Shown: positions 7,753 to 18,074, counted from the first letter of the stretch. The stretch: 45,104 nt of DNA from Thiomargarita sp. (GCA_020726335.1 DYSU01000011.1:1-45104), one strand, 5' to 3'. Made by a program: numbers and translations. The notes: generated by a model not told the origin, from the sequence alone.

Positions 7753-9669
7753 TCAAGGTAAATAGACTTCATCACCCACATTCAACCCTTGAATCACTTC
7801 CACGGACGTTTCATTGCTTGAACCCAAAATCACGGCTTGTTCTTTGAATTGATTGATTTTTTTTAGTTTTACCCACCATTGGCCTTGGTTTTGATAAAGC
7901 GCGGACAAGGGCAACAACAAGGCTTTTTCATTTTCATAGGTGATGACTTCCAACGTGGCTGACATACCCAAGCGCAACAAAGGTCGCTGGCTTGCATCAA
8001 TGTGATGAACGATGATGCGCACATTGAAAAAGGGTACTTTGCCATATTCGCTGTCGGCTTGGGCGGAAATGCTGTCCACCCGACCTTTGAGTTTCAATTG
8101 CGGAAAAGCTTCACCTGAGACCAGCACGGTTTGTCCTTCATGGATTTTGGGAATATCGACTTCATCCACTTTGGCTTCCACCGCAATGCCCGTTAAATTG
8201 CCAATGGCAAACAAGGCTTCTCCTTGATTAACTTGTTTGCCATCAATGATTTGTTGTTGTGGCTGATCATTATTGCTTTTAACGGGCATGATCACGCCAT
8301 CGACAGGTGCAATGATTTTAGCGTTTTTTAGCCGTTGCTCTATGGCGCGCAATTGCAAAAAAGCGTTGTTCAACTCCAGCTCAGCCACTTTTAAATTTTG
8401 GCCTTGGCCTTTGGCTGTGACCGCTTCTAAACCTTGCAATGCGGTTTGGTATTCCAATTCTTGTTGGCGCAACGCTTGAACGCTGGCGCGGTGTTCGCTT
8501 TCAGGGATGATGCCCATGGTGAGCAGGCGTTGATTTTCTTGTTCTTTGGTGAACAGATCGCTTTTTTCCAGCTCCAATTGATGCACATGGCGTTTGGCAT
8601 CTTTGACTTCGGGGCCGTTTTGCCAATTTTTCAGTTCGTCTAAATGGTTTTTGGCTTTGATGTGATTGGCTTTAGCTTCTTGGGCGCGAATTTCTTCTTC
8701 AATGGTGTCCAGCTCCAGCAACAATTGGCCTTTTTTGACTTTTTCATGGTAATTGAAATAATGGCGTTCAATTTTACCGTTGAACGGACTGATGATATGC
8801 ACCACATCCAAAGGGCTGATATAACCCGACAATAAAAGGGTGGCGCGCATGGTTTGGTATTGCATGATTTGGCGGGTGCTGGGTTTTTCTGCCATAACGT
8901 CTTCTTCGCTGGCCATTTGTGTCACCAATGAATCTTTGCCGTGGATAAACCAAAACAATGACCCAATAAAACCAAGGACAAACAACAGTGAAACGATGCG
9001 GCTGATTTTTACTTGTCGCAAAGCGGTTCTCAACTCCTCATTGCTTTCGGTCAATTGTTGATAAGCGTTGGTCAATTGGCCATTTTGTTGTTGCAAAGCG
9101 GCAGACAATTGGCTTTCGTTGTCACGCAATTGGTTGACATGCTCGTAAAGTTGCGCATTTTCAATCGCAATCGCAATTTGAAAGCACAACGCCTTCAACA
9201 AGGATTCATCTTCTTTGGTAAAATTGCCGTGGTGTTTGTTCAACACTTGCACCACGCCAAGGACCTTTTTTTGCGGGTCAAACAACGGTACACACAATAA
9301 AGTGTGGGTGACATGTTGGCCATCGCTGTCGATGCGCGCATCAAAACGCGGGTCTTGGCTGGCCACATGACACAACACACTTTCGCCATGGCACAGGGCA
9401 TAGCCCGTGATACCACAATCAGCTTTCAACCAAACTTCTTTAAAATCAGTATGATGCCCCTCTTTTCCCTGTTTTACCTGTCGTTGCCGCAACCGTGACC
9501 ACAGCATGTTTTTTTCTTTGTCATACAAGAACAAAGTGCTGTGTTCAGCCGCCATAAAGCGGGTGATTTGCCCCATGGTTAAAGTGAGTACCGTGTTTAA
9601 ATCCATTTTTTTATAATAATTGAATATCTGATAAAATGCAGGCGAAATATATTCTATAACAATCTGCAT
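7753..9669 (-). CDS. GAF-domain / HlyD-type membrane fusion protein
   Basis: A fusion of about 638 residues. Residues 10-165 form a GAF domain ([49 protein letters not shown]). A Gln-rich coiled coil spans 170-220 and a transmembrane helix 222-243. The remainder is an RND/ABC-type periplasmic adaptor: [29 protein letters not shown] lipoyl half, long coiled-coil hairpin, [11 protein letters not shown] second half, and beta-barrel with [11 protein letters not shown]. No pump or outer-membrane channel gene is adjacent. Starts at 9669 or 9606 are possible; neither has a clear ribosome-binding site, and 9669 keeps the first GAF helix. The GAF part would lie in the cytoplasm and the adaptor outside. 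Confidence 0.82.
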   Translation of the reverse strand: MQIVIEYISPAFYQIFNYYKKMDLNTVLTLTMGQITRFMAAEHSTLFLYDKEKNMLWSRLRQRQVKQGKEGHHTDFKEVWLKADCGITGYALCHGESVLCHVASQDPRFDARIDSDGQHVTHTLLCVPLFDPQKKVLGVVQVLNKHHGNFTKEDESLLKALCFQIAIAIENAQLYEHVNQLRDNESQLSAALQQQNGQLTNAYQQLTESNEELRTALRQVKISRIVSLLFVLGFIGSLFWFIHGKDSLVTQMASEEDVMAEKPSTRQIMQYQTMRATLLLSGYISPLDVVHIISPFNGKIERHYFNYHEKVKKGQLLLELDTIEEEIRAQEAKANHIKAKNHLDELKNWQNGPEVKDAKRHVHQLELEKSDLFTKEQENQRLLTMGIIPESEHRASVQALRQQELEYQTALQGLEAVTAKGQGQNLKVAELELNNAFLQLRAIEQRLKNAKIIAPVDGVIMPVKSNNDQPQQQIIDGKQVNQGEALFAIGNLTGIAVEAKVDEVDIPKIHEGQTVLVSGEAFPQLKLKGRVDSISAQADSEYGKVPFFNVRIIVHHIDASQRPLLRLGMSATLEVITYENEKALLLPLSALYQNQGQWWVKLKKINQFKEQAVILGSSNETSVEVIQGLNVGDEVYLP

Positions 9670-9684
9670 GTTAATGAGGGCATT

Positions 9685-10431
9685 ATGGCTGGACACAGTA
9701 AATGGGCCAATATCCAACACCGTAAAGGCGCGCAAGACGCTAAACGCGGCAAACTGTTCACCCGTTTAATTCGAGAAATCACAGTGGCAGCCCGTATGGG
9801 CGCAGAGGCCGATTCAAACCCGCGTTTACGTTTGGCCATTGACAAAGCGTTGAGCAACAACATGACCAAAGACACCATTGAACGCGCCGTCAAACGCGGC
9901 TCAGGCGCGCAAGAAGCGGATAATTATGAAGAAATTATCTACGAAGGTTATGGGCCGGGTGGGGTGGCCTTGTTGGTCAATTGCTTAACCGACAACCGCA
10001 ACCGCACCGTGGCCGAAGTGCGCCATGCGTTCAGCAAAGCGGGCGGTAATTTAGGCACCAATGGTTCAGTGTCCTATTTGTTCAAAAAAGTGGGGCAAAT
10101 ATCCTATGAAAACAAAGACAAAGAAGATGCCATCATCGAAATCGCTTTAGAAGCAGGGGCGGAAGATGTCATCATCAATGCCGATGGCTCAATGGATGTT
10201 TTAACCCAAGTGGATGATTTTCTTAATGTTAAACAAGCGTTGCTGGCGGCCAAACTCCCTCCTGACAACGCCGAAATCACCATGCGCCCCGAAACTGAAA
10301 TCAGCTTAACGCTGGACGATGCACAAAAAATGATGCGTTTAAGCGATACGTTGGAAGATTTGGACGATGTTCAATCCGTGTATTCCAACGCCGACATCAG
10401 TGATGACATATTGGAGAACTATAATGTTTGA
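9685..10431 (+). CDS. yebC: YebC/PmpR family protein
   Basis: A 248-residue full-length YebC-family protein with the hallmark opening [23 protein letters not shown] and later [22 protein letters not shown] and [14 protein letters not shown]. Members have been described as transcriptional regulators, and some as translation factors easing stalling at proline runs; which applies here is not visible. The start has GAGG seven bases upstream. The stop overlaps the ffh start by eight bases, so the two are coupled; ruvC, a common YebC neighbour, is absent. Confidence 0.95.
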   Translation: MAGHSKWANIQHRKGAQDAKRGKLFTRLIREITVAARMGAEADSNPRLRLAIDKALSNNMTKDTIERAVKRGSGAQEADNYEEIIYEGYGPGGVALLVNCLTDNRNRTVAEVRHAFSKAGGNLGTNGSVSYLFKKVGQISYENKDKEDAIIEIALEAGAEDVIINADGSMDVLTQVDDFLNVKQALLAAKLPPDNAEITMRPETEISLTLDDAQKMMRLSDTLEDLDDVQSVYSNADISDDILENYNV

Positions 10432-11785
10432 CAATTTAACCGAACGCTTAAGCAAAACCTTTAAAAATTTAACGGGCAAAGGTCGCTTAAGCGAAAGCAA
10501 CATCAAAGAAGCCTTGCGTGATGTGCGCATGGCTTTGCTGGAAGCCGATGTGGCCTTGCCCGTGGTCAAAGATTTTATTGAAAAAGTGCGCCTGCGTGCC
10601 ATTGGGCAAGAAGTCATCGGCAGTTTAACCCCCGGTCAAGCTTTGCTCAAAGTGGTTTATGACGAATTGACCGCACTGATGGGCAATTATTGCGATGAAC
10701 TCAATTTGCGCGCCGCCCCGCCCGTGGTGGTGTTGGTCGCAGGTTTACAAGGTGCAGGCAAAACCACATCTATCGCCAAACTGGCGCGTTGGTTGCGCGA
10801 ACGCCAAAAAAAATCGGTCATGACCGTCAGTTGCGACATCTACCGTCCTGCGGCGATTGACCAACTGCAAACCCTCTCCCTTGAAGTCAACGCTCACTTT
10901 TTCCCCAGCCATACGGGGCAAAATCCTGTCAACATTGCCAAAGACGCGATTATTCAAGCGCGCAAACAAGCCGCCGATGTGGTATTGGTGGACACCGCAG
11001 GGCGGTTACACATTGATACCCAAATGATGGCAGAAATCAAAGCCATCCATGCGGCGATTAACCCCACAGAAACCTTGTTTGTGGTTGACAGCATGACCGG
11101 CCAAGATGCGGCCAACACCGCCAAAGCCTTCAACGATGCCTTGCCTCTGACGGGGATTATTCTGACCAAAGCCGATGGCGATGCACGCGGCGGTGCAGCG
11201 TTGTCGGTGCGCCATATCACAGGCAAACCGATTAAATTTTTAGGGATTGGCGAAAAAACCACGGCGTTAGAGCCGTTTTATCCCGACCGTTTGGCTTCGC
11301 GCATCATTGGCCAAGGCGATGTGCTGAGTTTGATTGAACAAGTCGAACAAAAAGTGGACAAACAAAAAGCCGCCAGCTTGGCCAATAAATTTAAAGCGGG
11401 CAAAGTTTTTGATTTAGAAGACTTTCGCACCCAACTGGAACAAATGCGCAAAATGGGCGGCGTGGCCAGTTTGATGGAAAAAATGCCCGGCATGGGGCAA
11501 GTGCCACAGGCGGCCAAAGCCAAAATCAACGACAAAGAAATGATCAAAATGGAAGCCATCATCAATTCCATGACCCCCAATGAACGCCGTTTTCCCGCCT
11601 TGCTCAAAGCCAGCCGCAAAAAACGCATTGCCGCAGGCTCTGGCACACAAGTGCAAGACATCAACCGTTTGCTCAAACAATTTAAAACCATGGGCAAAAT
11701 GATGAAACAAACCCGCAGTAAAGCGGGCATGGCGGGTTTAATGCGGGCGATGAAAGGCAAAATGCCGCAAGGATTACGGTTTTAA
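10424..11785 (+). CDS. ffh: Signal recognition particle GTPase Ffh
   Basis: A 453-residue SRP54-type protein that binds 4.5S RNA and signal sequences and delivers ribosomes to FtsY at the membrane. The N domain begins [22 protein letters not shown]. The G domain shows GLQGAGKTT, the insertion-box segment [22 protein letters not shown] and [15 protein letters not shown]. The Met-rich M domain ([25 protein letters not shown]) fills the C-terminus. The ATG at 10424 has GGAG seven to ten bases upstream and overlaps yebC. Confidence 0.97.
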   Translation: MFDNLTERLSKTFKNLTGKGRLSESNIKEALRDVRMALLEADVALPVVKDFIEKVRLRAIGQEVIGSLTPGQALLKVVYDELTALMGNYCDELNLRAAPPVVVLVAGLQGAGKTTSIAKLARWLRERQKKSVMTVSCDIYRPAAIDQLQTLSLEVNAHFFPSHTGQNPVNIAKDAIIQARKQAADVVLVDTAGRLHIDTQMMAEIKAIHAAINPTETLFVVDSMTGQDAANTAKAFNDALPLTGIILTKADGDARGGAALSVRHITGKPIKFLGIGEKTTALEPFYPDRLASRIIGQGDVLSLIEQVEQKVDKQKAASLANKFKAGKVFDLEDFRTQLEQMRKMGGVASLMEKMPGMGQVPQAAKAKINDKEMIKMEAIINSMTPNERRFPALLKASRKKRIAAGSGTQVQDINRLLKQFKTMGKMMKQTRSKAGMAGLMRAMKGKMPQGLRF

Positions 11786-11823
11786 CGCAATAACCGCCTA
11801 TTTAATTCAGGAAAATCAACTTC

Positions 11824-13362
11824 ATGGAAGAAATTTTAATCAACATGACCCCACGCGAAACACGGGTTGCCATCATCGAAAACGGCGTGGTGCAACAATT
11901 GTTGATTGAACGTGAGAATAAACGCGGCTTGATTGGCAACATTTACAAAGGCAAAATCTCGCGGGTATTGCCCGGCATGGGCGCGGCATTTGTCGATGTT
12001 GGCTTAGAGCGCGCCGCTTTTTTGCATATTTCCGACATTTTCACATCCAACAAGGAAAACTGTGCGATTGAAGCGTTGTTGCATGAAGGCCAATCCATTT
12101 TGGTGCAAGTGATTCGCAACCCCATCGGCAGCAAAGGGGCGCGTTTGACCACCCAAATTTCCATTCCATCGCGCTATTTGGTGTTTATTCCCGATTTAAG
12201 CACGGTCGGCATTTCCCAACGCATTGATGGCGCAGAGCGGCGGCGGCTGATGGACATTGTCAAACAATATTTGAATTTGTCCGATGCCGACCTGCCCGAA
12301 GTTGAAGCCCCTCTAAAACCGCAAAACAACGACAAAACCAGCATTACAGTCTGCATCAGTTACCCTGAAAAAGTGCAAAAAATCAATTATGGCTTTATCA
12401 TTCGCACCGCCGCTGAAGGCGTGGATGAAAAAACCTTACAATCTGACATGGATTTTTTGTGTCGCATGTGGCAAAGCAAACACACCGAAGCGAAAAAAGC
12501 CAAATCTCCCGCGTTGATTTATGAAGAATTGCCGCTGATTAAACGCACGTTGCGCGATATTATCGGCGACCATGTGGAAAAAATCCGCATTGATTCACGC
12601 GAAGGTTTTCAGGAAATGTATGATTTTTCACAACAATTTATTCCTGAACTGTTGCCGTTGTTGTCGCATTACACGGGCGAACGCCCTATTTTTGATTTGC
12701 ACAATGTGGATGATGAAATTTCCAGCGCGTTGGAAAAACGGGTGCAACTGAAATCAGGCGGCTATTTGATCATCGATCAAACCGAAGCGATGGTGACCAT
12801 TGATGTCAACACGGGCGCGTTTGTCGGTCATCGCAATTTGGAAGAAACCATTTTCAAAACCAATTTGGAATCGGTGCCTGTCATCGCCCGTCATCTGCGC
12901 TTACGCAATCTGGGTGGAATTATTATCTTAGATTTCATTGACATGCAGAATGAAGACCACCGTCGCCAAGTGTTGCGCTTGTTGGAAAAATATCTGGAAA
13001 AAGATCAGGCCAAAGCGCACATCAGTGAAATTTCATCTTTGGGTTTGGTTCAAATGACGCGCAAACGCACCAGTGAAAGTTTGGAGCATATTTTGTGCGA
13101 AATTTGTCCAACCTGCCAAGGACGCGGCTCTATCAAAAGCGCGGAAACCGTTTGTTATGAGATTTTTCGTGAGATTTTGCGCGAAGCGCGGGAATATGAC
13201 AGCCAGCAATTTTTATTGATGGTGTCGCGCAGTGTCGGCGATTTGCTGATTGATGAAGAATTCAATAACTTGCGTCGATTGGAGCAGTTTATCAGCCGTC
13301 CGATTAAATTCCAAGTTGATCCGTATTATACCCAAGAACAATATGATATCGTGTTGATATGA
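11824..13362 (+). CDS. rng: Ribonuclease G
   Basis: A 512-residue RNase E/G-family endoribonuclease, close to the length of RNase G and lacking the long C-terminal scaffold of RNase E. The S1 domain is visible (LIGNIYKGKISRVLPGMGAAFVDVG), as are the catalytic metal segment TIDVNTGAF, DFIDMQNEDHR, and the zinc-link CPTCQGRG. RNase G processes 16S rRNA 5' ends and some mRNAs. Its stop overlaps the ATG of a histidine-phosphatase relic (ATGA), suggesting that gene was once the next member of the operon. Confidence 0.93.
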   Translation: MEEILINMTPRETRVAIIENGVVQQLLIERENKRGLIGNIYKGKISRVLPGMGAAFVDVGLERAAFLHISDIFTSNKENCAIEALLHEGQSILVQVIRNPIGSKGARLTTQISIPSRYLVFIPDLSTVGISQRIDGAERRRLMDIVKQYLNLSDADLPEVEAPLKPQNNDKTSITVCISYPEKVQKINYGFIIRTAAEGVDEKTLQSDMDFLCRMWQSKHTEAKKAKSPALIYEELPLIKRTLRDIIGDHVEKIRIDSREGFQEMYDFSQQFIPELLPLLSHYTGERPIFDLHNVDDEISSALEKRVQLKSGGYLIIDQTEAMVTIDVNTGAFVGHRNLEETIFKTNLESVPVIARHLRLRNLGGIIILDFIDMQNEDHRRQVLRLLEKYLEKDQAKAHISEISSLGLVQMTRKRTSESLEHILCEICPTCQGRGSIKSAETVCYEIFREILREAREYDSQQFLLMVSRSVGDLLIDEEFNNLRRLEQFISRPIKFQVDPYYTQEQYDIVLI

Positions 13363-13451
13363 CTCAATATATCCTGCGCCATGCGCAAACCGATTTTAAT
13401 GTGCAACACCGTGAAGAGGGCTGGCACGGCAGGCATTGGGCATGGATTTGA
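13359..13451 (+). pseudogene. 30-codon relic of a histidine-phosphatase-family gene
   Basis: Starting with an ATG that overlaps the rng stop, 30 codons are open and then meet TGA at 13449-13451. The residues YILRHAQTDFN followed by VQHREEGWHG match the N-terminal catalytic signature of the histidine phosphatase / phosphoglycerate mutase superfamily (LxRHGxTxxNxxxRxxGW, with RHA for RHG). The rest of such a protein (about 170 more residues) is absent because coaD begins eight bases later. A ten-base direct repeat CTGCGCCATG lies at 13374-13383 and 13452-13461. A deleted gene is the simplest reading; a functional 30-residue peptide is unlikely. Confidence 0.65.
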
Positions 13452-13458
13452 CTGCGCC

Positions 13459-13956
13459 ATGTTAATCACTGCGGTTTATCCCGGCACGTTTGACCCCATC
13501 ACCTATGGCCACAGCGACATTGCCCAACGGGCGGCCAATATGTTTGATCATGTGATTTTTGCCGTGGCTGACAGCCCGCACACCAACAAACGCCCTGTGT
13601 TCACTTTGGCCGAGCGCGTGGCCTTGGCGCAAACCGTGTTTCACCCCTACGACAACATCAAAGTCAAAAGTTTTTCTGGCTTGTTGATTAATTTTGCAAA
13701 AAAAAATAAAGCCCGCATCATCATTCGGGGCTTGCGGGCGGTGTCTGATTTTGAATATGAATTTCAATTGGCGGGGATGAACCGTTCATTAATGCCTGAT
13801 ATTGAAACTGTTTTTTTACCCACTTCACCACAATACACTTATTTATCGTCTACCTTAGCCAAAGAAGTGGCGCGTTTGGGCGGCAATGTGCAACCGTTTG
13901 TTCATCCTTGTGTCTATGCCGCTTTGCTTGCTAAAATGCAGGCAAATCGGCAGTGA
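13459..13956 (+). CDS. coaD: Phosphopantetheine adenylyltransferase CoaD
   Basis: A 165-residue nucleotidyltransferase that makes dephospho-CoA from phosphopantetheine and ATP. The HxGH-type site appears as YPGTFDPITYGH, the substrate loop as IIRGLRAVSDFEYEFQLAGMNR, and the C-terminal nucleotide motif as YTYLSSTLAKEVARLGG. The ATG at 13459 fits the family N-terminus; an upstream in-frame ATG at 13381 would add 26 unrelated residues that lie within the preceding relic. No strong ribosome-binding site is seen, which may be a consequence of the deletion just upstream. Confidence 0.95.
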   Translation: MLITAVYPGTFDPITYGHSDIAQRAANMFDHVIFAVADSPHTNKRPVFTLAERVALAQTVFHPYDNIKVKSFSGLLINFAKKNKARIIIRGLRAVSDFEYEFQLAGMNRSLMPDIETVFLPTSPQYTYLSSTLAKEVARLGGNVQPFVHPCVYAALLAKMQANRQ

Positions 13957-13981
13957 ACAGAGGGTGTACGTTTTTGTTTTT

Positions 13982-14000
13982 TGCTGTTATAATATAACAT
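13982..14000 (+). promoter_or_regulatory. Extended -10 promoter for the ferredoxin gene
   Basis: A perfect TATAAT at 13988-13993 is preceded by TG one base away (TGTTATAAT), the extended -10 form recognised by sigma-70 without a good -35 box. It lies 27 bases before the ferredoxin ATG, with AGGA between. The -35 position has no convincing match. Confidence 0.55.
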
Positions 14001-14011
14001 TTTAACTTTAG

Positions 14012-14266
<255 letters not shown>

Positions 14267-14270
14267 GATT

Positions 14271-15176
14271 TTGATAAAAAAAAGAATTTTATTAATCGGC
14301 CCTGATGGTCAAGTGGGCTTGCAATTACATGCCTGTTTGCAAACCATCGGTCAAGTCATCACAGCAGGTTGGGTGCAATCGCCTTTGCCGCCGATGTTGG
14401 CGTTGGATTTGACCGACCATCAAAACATCCGCCAAGTGGTGGCCGAAGCCAAACCCGATGTTATCATCAACGCAGCGGCTTATACGGCGGTGGATAAAGC
14501 GGAAAGCGACAGCGACACCGCCATGGCCATCAATGCCACAGCGGTGGGCATTTTGGCGGAAGAAGCTTTGAAACGGCACGCGCTGTTGGTGCATTATTCC
14601 ACTGATTATGTGTTCAATGGCAAACGTTGCCAACCGTATCATGAAGATGTCACGCCCGACCCGCGTTCAGTTTATGGCGAAACCAAACTGGCGGGTGAAC
14701 AAGCGATTCAAACGGTGGGCGGTGATTATTTGATTTTACGCACCGCATGGGTGTATGGTTTGTATGGCTCTAATTTTTTGCGTACCATGCAACGTTTGGC
14801 CAATGAGCGTGAACGTTTATCCGTCGTTGCTGACCAAATCGGCTCACCCACATGGAGTTTTACTTTGGCTCAAGCCACCAGCCAAATTCTTAACCTCTAT
14901 TATTCGCCGTTTTGCACCTTGAGCAAAGCACACATGACAGGGCTTTATCATTTGACCGCACAAGGTCAAACCAGTTGGTATGGTTTTGCCCATGAGATTT
15001 TGCGCTACAGCCAACAAGCCGATAAACTCACAGCCATCACCACAGAAGATTATCCAACCCCCGCCACCCGCCCTGCCTATTCGGTGTTGGCCACGGATAA
15101 AATTCAAACCACTTTTGGCTTGCATTTGCCGCAATGGCAACAGGCTTTGGCTGTTTGCATGGCGTTGCGTGGTTAA
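14271..15176 (+). CDS. rfbD: dTDP-4-dehydrorhamnose reductase (RfbD/RmlD)
   Basis: A 301-residue short-chain dehydrogenase of the RmlD family, which reduces dTDP-4-dehydrorhamnose to dTDP-L-rhamnose with NAD(P)H. The nucleotide motif GPDGQVG is near the start, followed by DVIINAAAYTAVDKAESD, the substrate segment YSTDYVFNGK, and the catalytic YGETKLAGE (YxxxK). The start is TTG at 14271, four bases after the ferredoxin stop; no ATG precedes the conserved strand. The other rhamnose genes (rfbA/B/C) are not in the window, so the gene is separated from its pathway. Confidence 0.92.
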   Translation: MIKKRILLIGPDGQVGLQLHACLQTIGQVITAGWVQSPLPPMLALDLTDHQNIRQVVAEAKPDVIINAAAYTAVDKAESDSDTAMAINATAVGILAEEALKRHALLVHYSTDYVFNGKRCQPYHEDVTPDPRSVYGETKLAGEQAIQTVGGDYLILRTAWVYGLYGSNFLRTMQRLANERERLSVVADQIGSPTWSFTLAQATSQILNLYYSPFCTLSKAHMTGLYHLTAQGQTSWYGFAHEILRYSQQADKLTAITTEDYPTPATRPAYSVLATDKIQTTFGLHLPQWQQALAVCMALRG

Positions 15177-15218
15177 ATAGAATCTATAGCCAGTTCATTT
15201 GAACAGTATGGAATGTGT

Positions 15219-15623
15219 ATGATGAATTCAAGTTTTATCCCCATGAATGAATTGGAAAAACAATTGTTGCACGCACAAGCGGGCCAAATGACAGGTGAGG
15301 CTTTTATCACTGTTTTAGCCAACAGCGAAGTGTTTATGCCGATTTATGAAAAAATTCAAATCAGCGGTTTTCAACCCCATGACCAGGCGCAACCGTTGAT
15401 TTTGGATGGTGACAGTGGTGATAAGATATTGATCTTATTTACAAGTCCTGAACGTGGCAAGGTTTTTTTGCAAGATTTTGCAGGCTATGGCGGTGGTTTA
15501 TTGGTTGAATTTAAGTGGGTGATTGAAAAAATGGGCGTGGGGTTTAATATCAGCATCAACCCCGACAGCGAAGTGGGTTTAGATTTACACGCCGCTGCCA
15601 TTGCTCAAATGTTTCCGCATTAG
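15219..15623 (+). CDS. SseB-domain protein
   Basis: A small acidic soluble protein of about 134 residues. The order of motifs (MNELEKQLLHAQAG, FITVLANSEVFMPI, ILILFTSPERGKVFLQD, GVGFNISINPDSEVGLDL) matches the SseB N-terminal domain (PF07179), where a strand-loop of the form LxINPxSxxGxxL is typical. No catalytic function is known for this fold. Starts at 15213, 15219 and 15222 are all possible; GGAA precedes the second. It is convergent with the response regulator gene. Confidence 0.75.
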   Translation: MMNSSFIPMNELEKQLLHAQAGQMTGEAFITVLANSEVFMPIYEKIQISGFQPHDQAQPLILDGDSGDKILILFTSPERGKVFLQDFAGYGGGLLVEFKWVIEKMGVGFNISINPDSEVGLDLHAAAIAQMFPH

Positions 15624-15648
15624 CCCCTGTTATGCCGAGGCGATGGGG

Positions 15649-17070
15649 TCAGTTGTTGCCGTGTTTGGTCAGCCGTTGCATTTTGCTGTATAACGTGGTG
15701 CGGTTAATGCCTAAAATCCGCGCCGCTTGGCTTAAATTGCCTTGGCTGATTTTCAAGGCGGCGTGGATGTATTTGCCTTCCCAATTCAACAAGGTGTCAT
15801 CCAATGAAAAATTGCCTTCAGTCAATTGTTGTTCAATCACGGTATCGGCATCGGCTGAGGCATAAGACAGGTTTTTGGTTGATACATCGGTTTCTAATTC
15901 GGCTTCCAATTGATGGGCTGTCACTTCACCATTGGGGTATCTTGCGCCCAAGCGGATAACGATGTTGCGCAATTCACGCACGTTGCCGGGGAAATTATAG
16001 CTGCGCCATAATTTAGCGGCTTCTTTGTCCAGTTTGAAATTCACACCCATGTTGGCGTAAAATTTTTGAAAATGGTTCAGCAACAAAAAGCTGTCTTCGC
16101 CGCGTTCAACCAATGGCGGCACTTTAATGGATAACACGGTTAAGCGGTGGTATAAATCAGAACGAAACTGGCCTGAGCGCACTTCTTCTTGTAAATCGCG
16201 GTTGGTGGCGGCAACGATGCGGGCAGTGGATTTGCGCACCCGCGTTTCACCCAAGCGATAATATTCGCCGTTTTCCAATACCCGCAATAATTTGGATTGT
16301 AATTCCAGCGGCATTTCGCCAATTTCATCTAAAATCAATGTGCCGTTGTTGGCTTCTTCAAAAAAACCCGCACGGGCGTTGTTTGCCCCTGTGTACGCGC
16401 CTTTGGCATGACCAAACAATTGTGCGTCCAACAATTCAGCAGTGAATGCGGCGCAATTGACGGTCAAACAAGGGCCGGTGCTGTTGGAGTTTTGGTCGTG
16501 TAAACATTGTGCCACCAATTCTTTGCCTGAGCCTGATTCACCTTGAATCAAAATGGCAAACGGTGAATTGGCGAATTGTTTGATTTGGGCGCGCAACACA
16601 ACCATCACAGGACTTTCGCCCAATAAACCACAGTTTTCAGTTTGTGATTGGGGTTGTGGTTTGATTTTGGCGTTTTGTTCGGTTTCGATAAACAATAATT
16701 GGTGTTGCAACCGAATGCGCAATAAATCAATATCACACGGTTTTGGCACAAAATCCACCGCCCCCAAAGTCAGCGCGTGTTGTACATTGGCTTTGGAATC
16801 TTGTCCCGATAGAATTAAAATCTTGATTTGTGGATTGAATTTGATCAGTTCTTTGACTGTGGCAAAACCTTCATCAGGTTCGTGCGGATTGGGCGGCAAA
16901 CCCAAATCAACCAAGGCGATGTTTGGCAATAAAGCGGTGGTTTGCAGGTGTTTTTTGACTTCATCGCGGCTGGCCAATACCGTGATTTGAAACAGATTTC
17001 GCAACACAAAAGCCAAAGATTCACTGATTAAAGGGTCATCGTCAATTAACAGCAGTTTGGGTTTACCCAT
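15649..17070 (-). CDS. Sigma-54-dependent response regulator (NtrC family, PrsR-like receiver)
   Basis: A 473-residue protein: receiver (about 1-125) with acidic pocket LLIDDDP, phospho-acceptor in ALVDLGLPP and KP switch (FVPKPCDID); AAA+ domain with Walker A GESGSGKE, the sigma-54 contact loop as GAYTGA, Walker B GTLILDEIGEMP and arginine-finger FRSDLYHRL; and a C-terminal Fis-type helix-turn-helix (LSQAARILGINRTTLYSKM). The LGLPP plus EGF pattern in the receiver resembles the PEP-CTERM-associated PrsR group. The ATG at 17070 has AAGGA eight bases upstream and is preferred over 17085. No histidine kinase is adjacent. Target sigma-54 promoters were not identified. Confidence 0.92.
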   Translation of the reverse strand: MGKPKLLLIDDDPLISESLAFVLRNLFQITVLASRDEVKKHLQTTALLPNIALVDLGLPPNPHEPDEGFATVKELIKFNPQIKILILSGQDSKANVQHALTLGAVDFVPKPCDIDLLRIRLQHQLLFIETEQNAKIKPQPQSQTENCGLLGESPVMVVLRAQIKQFANSPFAILIQGESGSGKELVAQCLHDQNSNSTGPCLTVNCAAFTAELLDAQLFGHAKGAYTGANNARAGFFEEANNGTLILDEIGEMPLELQSKLLRVLENGEYYRLGETRVRKSTARIVAATNRDLQEEVRSGQFRSDLYHRLTVLSIKVPPLVERGEDSFLLLNHFQKFYANMGVNFKLDKEAAKLWRSYNFPGNVRELRNIVIRLGARYPNGEVTAHQLEAELETDVSTKNLSYASADADTVIEQQLTEGNFSLDDTLLNWEGKYIHAALKISQGNLSQAARILGINRTTLYSKMQRLTKHGNN

Positions 17071-17146
17071 TACAGCATCCTTCATGTGGGGAGGTTATGT
17101 ATTATTTTTTACCAAGGTTATCCACCCATCGCACAAGGGCATGGAT

Positions 17147-18064
17147 TTAACCCTTGGCTTGGCTGGTCAAATCCTTGATGATTGACAATGCGCCGATTAA
17201 ATCGGTGGCCTCATAAGGCACTACAATTTTATCTTTGGAATTGCTTTTAGCCATGGCAGCGAAGGCTTTAATGCGGTCTTTGGCCAACAAAAATTCAGCC
17301 GCTTGGGGGTTGCCCGCCATGGCGGTGTTGATGCGCTCCATCGCGGTTTGTTGCGCCAATGCCACGCGCTCTTGTTGGTAGGCTTCGGCATCGGCCAAAC
17401 GTTCTTGCGCTTCAGCTTGCAACACTGCGGTTTGTTTTTGTGCTTCAGCGGCACGAATCACCGCTTCTTTATCGGCGGAGGCTTTGAGTTCAATCGCCCG
17501 TTTTTCGCGCTCAGCTTTCATTTGCAGACTCATGGCCGCTTCAATTTCGTGTGGCACTTGAATGTCGCTGATTTCAATCCGTGTGACTTTAATGCCCCAG
17601 TTTTCGCCCGCTTCATCCAATACCATCAAAATTCGGGCATTCAACGATTCGCGTGAACTCAACACTTCATCCAAAGCCATTGAACCGATTTCGCTGCGCA
17701 AATTGGTGATGGCTAAATTGGCCACCGCATCTTTAAAATCAACCACGTTATAAGTGGCTTTGGCCGCATCTTGCACCACCAAAAACACAATGCCATCAAT
17801 GTTGATGGTGACATTATCACGGGTAATCACGGGTTGTTTTGGCACATCAATCAATTGTTCTTTGGTGGTGACTTTGTTGACCACGCGGTCAAAAAACGGA
17901 ATGATGAGACTGAAACCACCCCGCAACACTTTGTTGAATTTGCCCAAACGTTCCACCACATAAATATCCGCTTGGGATACGACTTGAATACCGCGATATA
18001 AAATTGAAAAAATCAATACCGCAATCACCAGCATGGGTACAGCAATGTCCATAAAACCACTCAT
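17147..18064 (-). CDS. SPFH/stomatin-like membrane protein (QmcA/paraslipin type)
   Basis: A 305-residue protein with an N-terminal membrane anchor (residues 5-27), a band-7 domain (YVVERLGKFNKVLRGG, ITRDNVTINIDGIVF, LRSEIGSMALDEVLSSRESLN, WGIKVTRIEISDI), and a long Ala/Glu/Gln coiled coil, the layout of QmcA and paraslipins. These assemble into cage-like membrane microdomain complexes, often with an NfeD protein and FtsH; no nfeD gene is adjacent. AGGAGT precedes the start. It ends the yejA-side gene run, 10 bases after the binding-protein gene. Confidence 0.92.
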   Translation of the reverse strand: MSGFMDIAVPMLVIAVLIFSILYRGIQVVSQADIYVVERLGKFNKVLRGGFSLIIPFFDRVVNKVTTKEQLIDVPKQPVITRDNVTINIDGIVFLVVQDAAKATYNVVDFKDAVANLAITNLRSEIGSMALDEVLSSRESLNARILMVLDEAGENWGIKVTRIEISDIQVPHEIEAAMSLQMKAEREKRAIELKASADKEAVIRAAEAQKQTAVLQAEAQERLADAEAYQQERVALAQQTAMERINTAMAGNPQAAEFLLAKDRIKAFAAMAKSNSKDKIVVPYEATDLIGALSIIKDLTSQAKG

Positions 18065-18074
18065 TTTTTTACTC

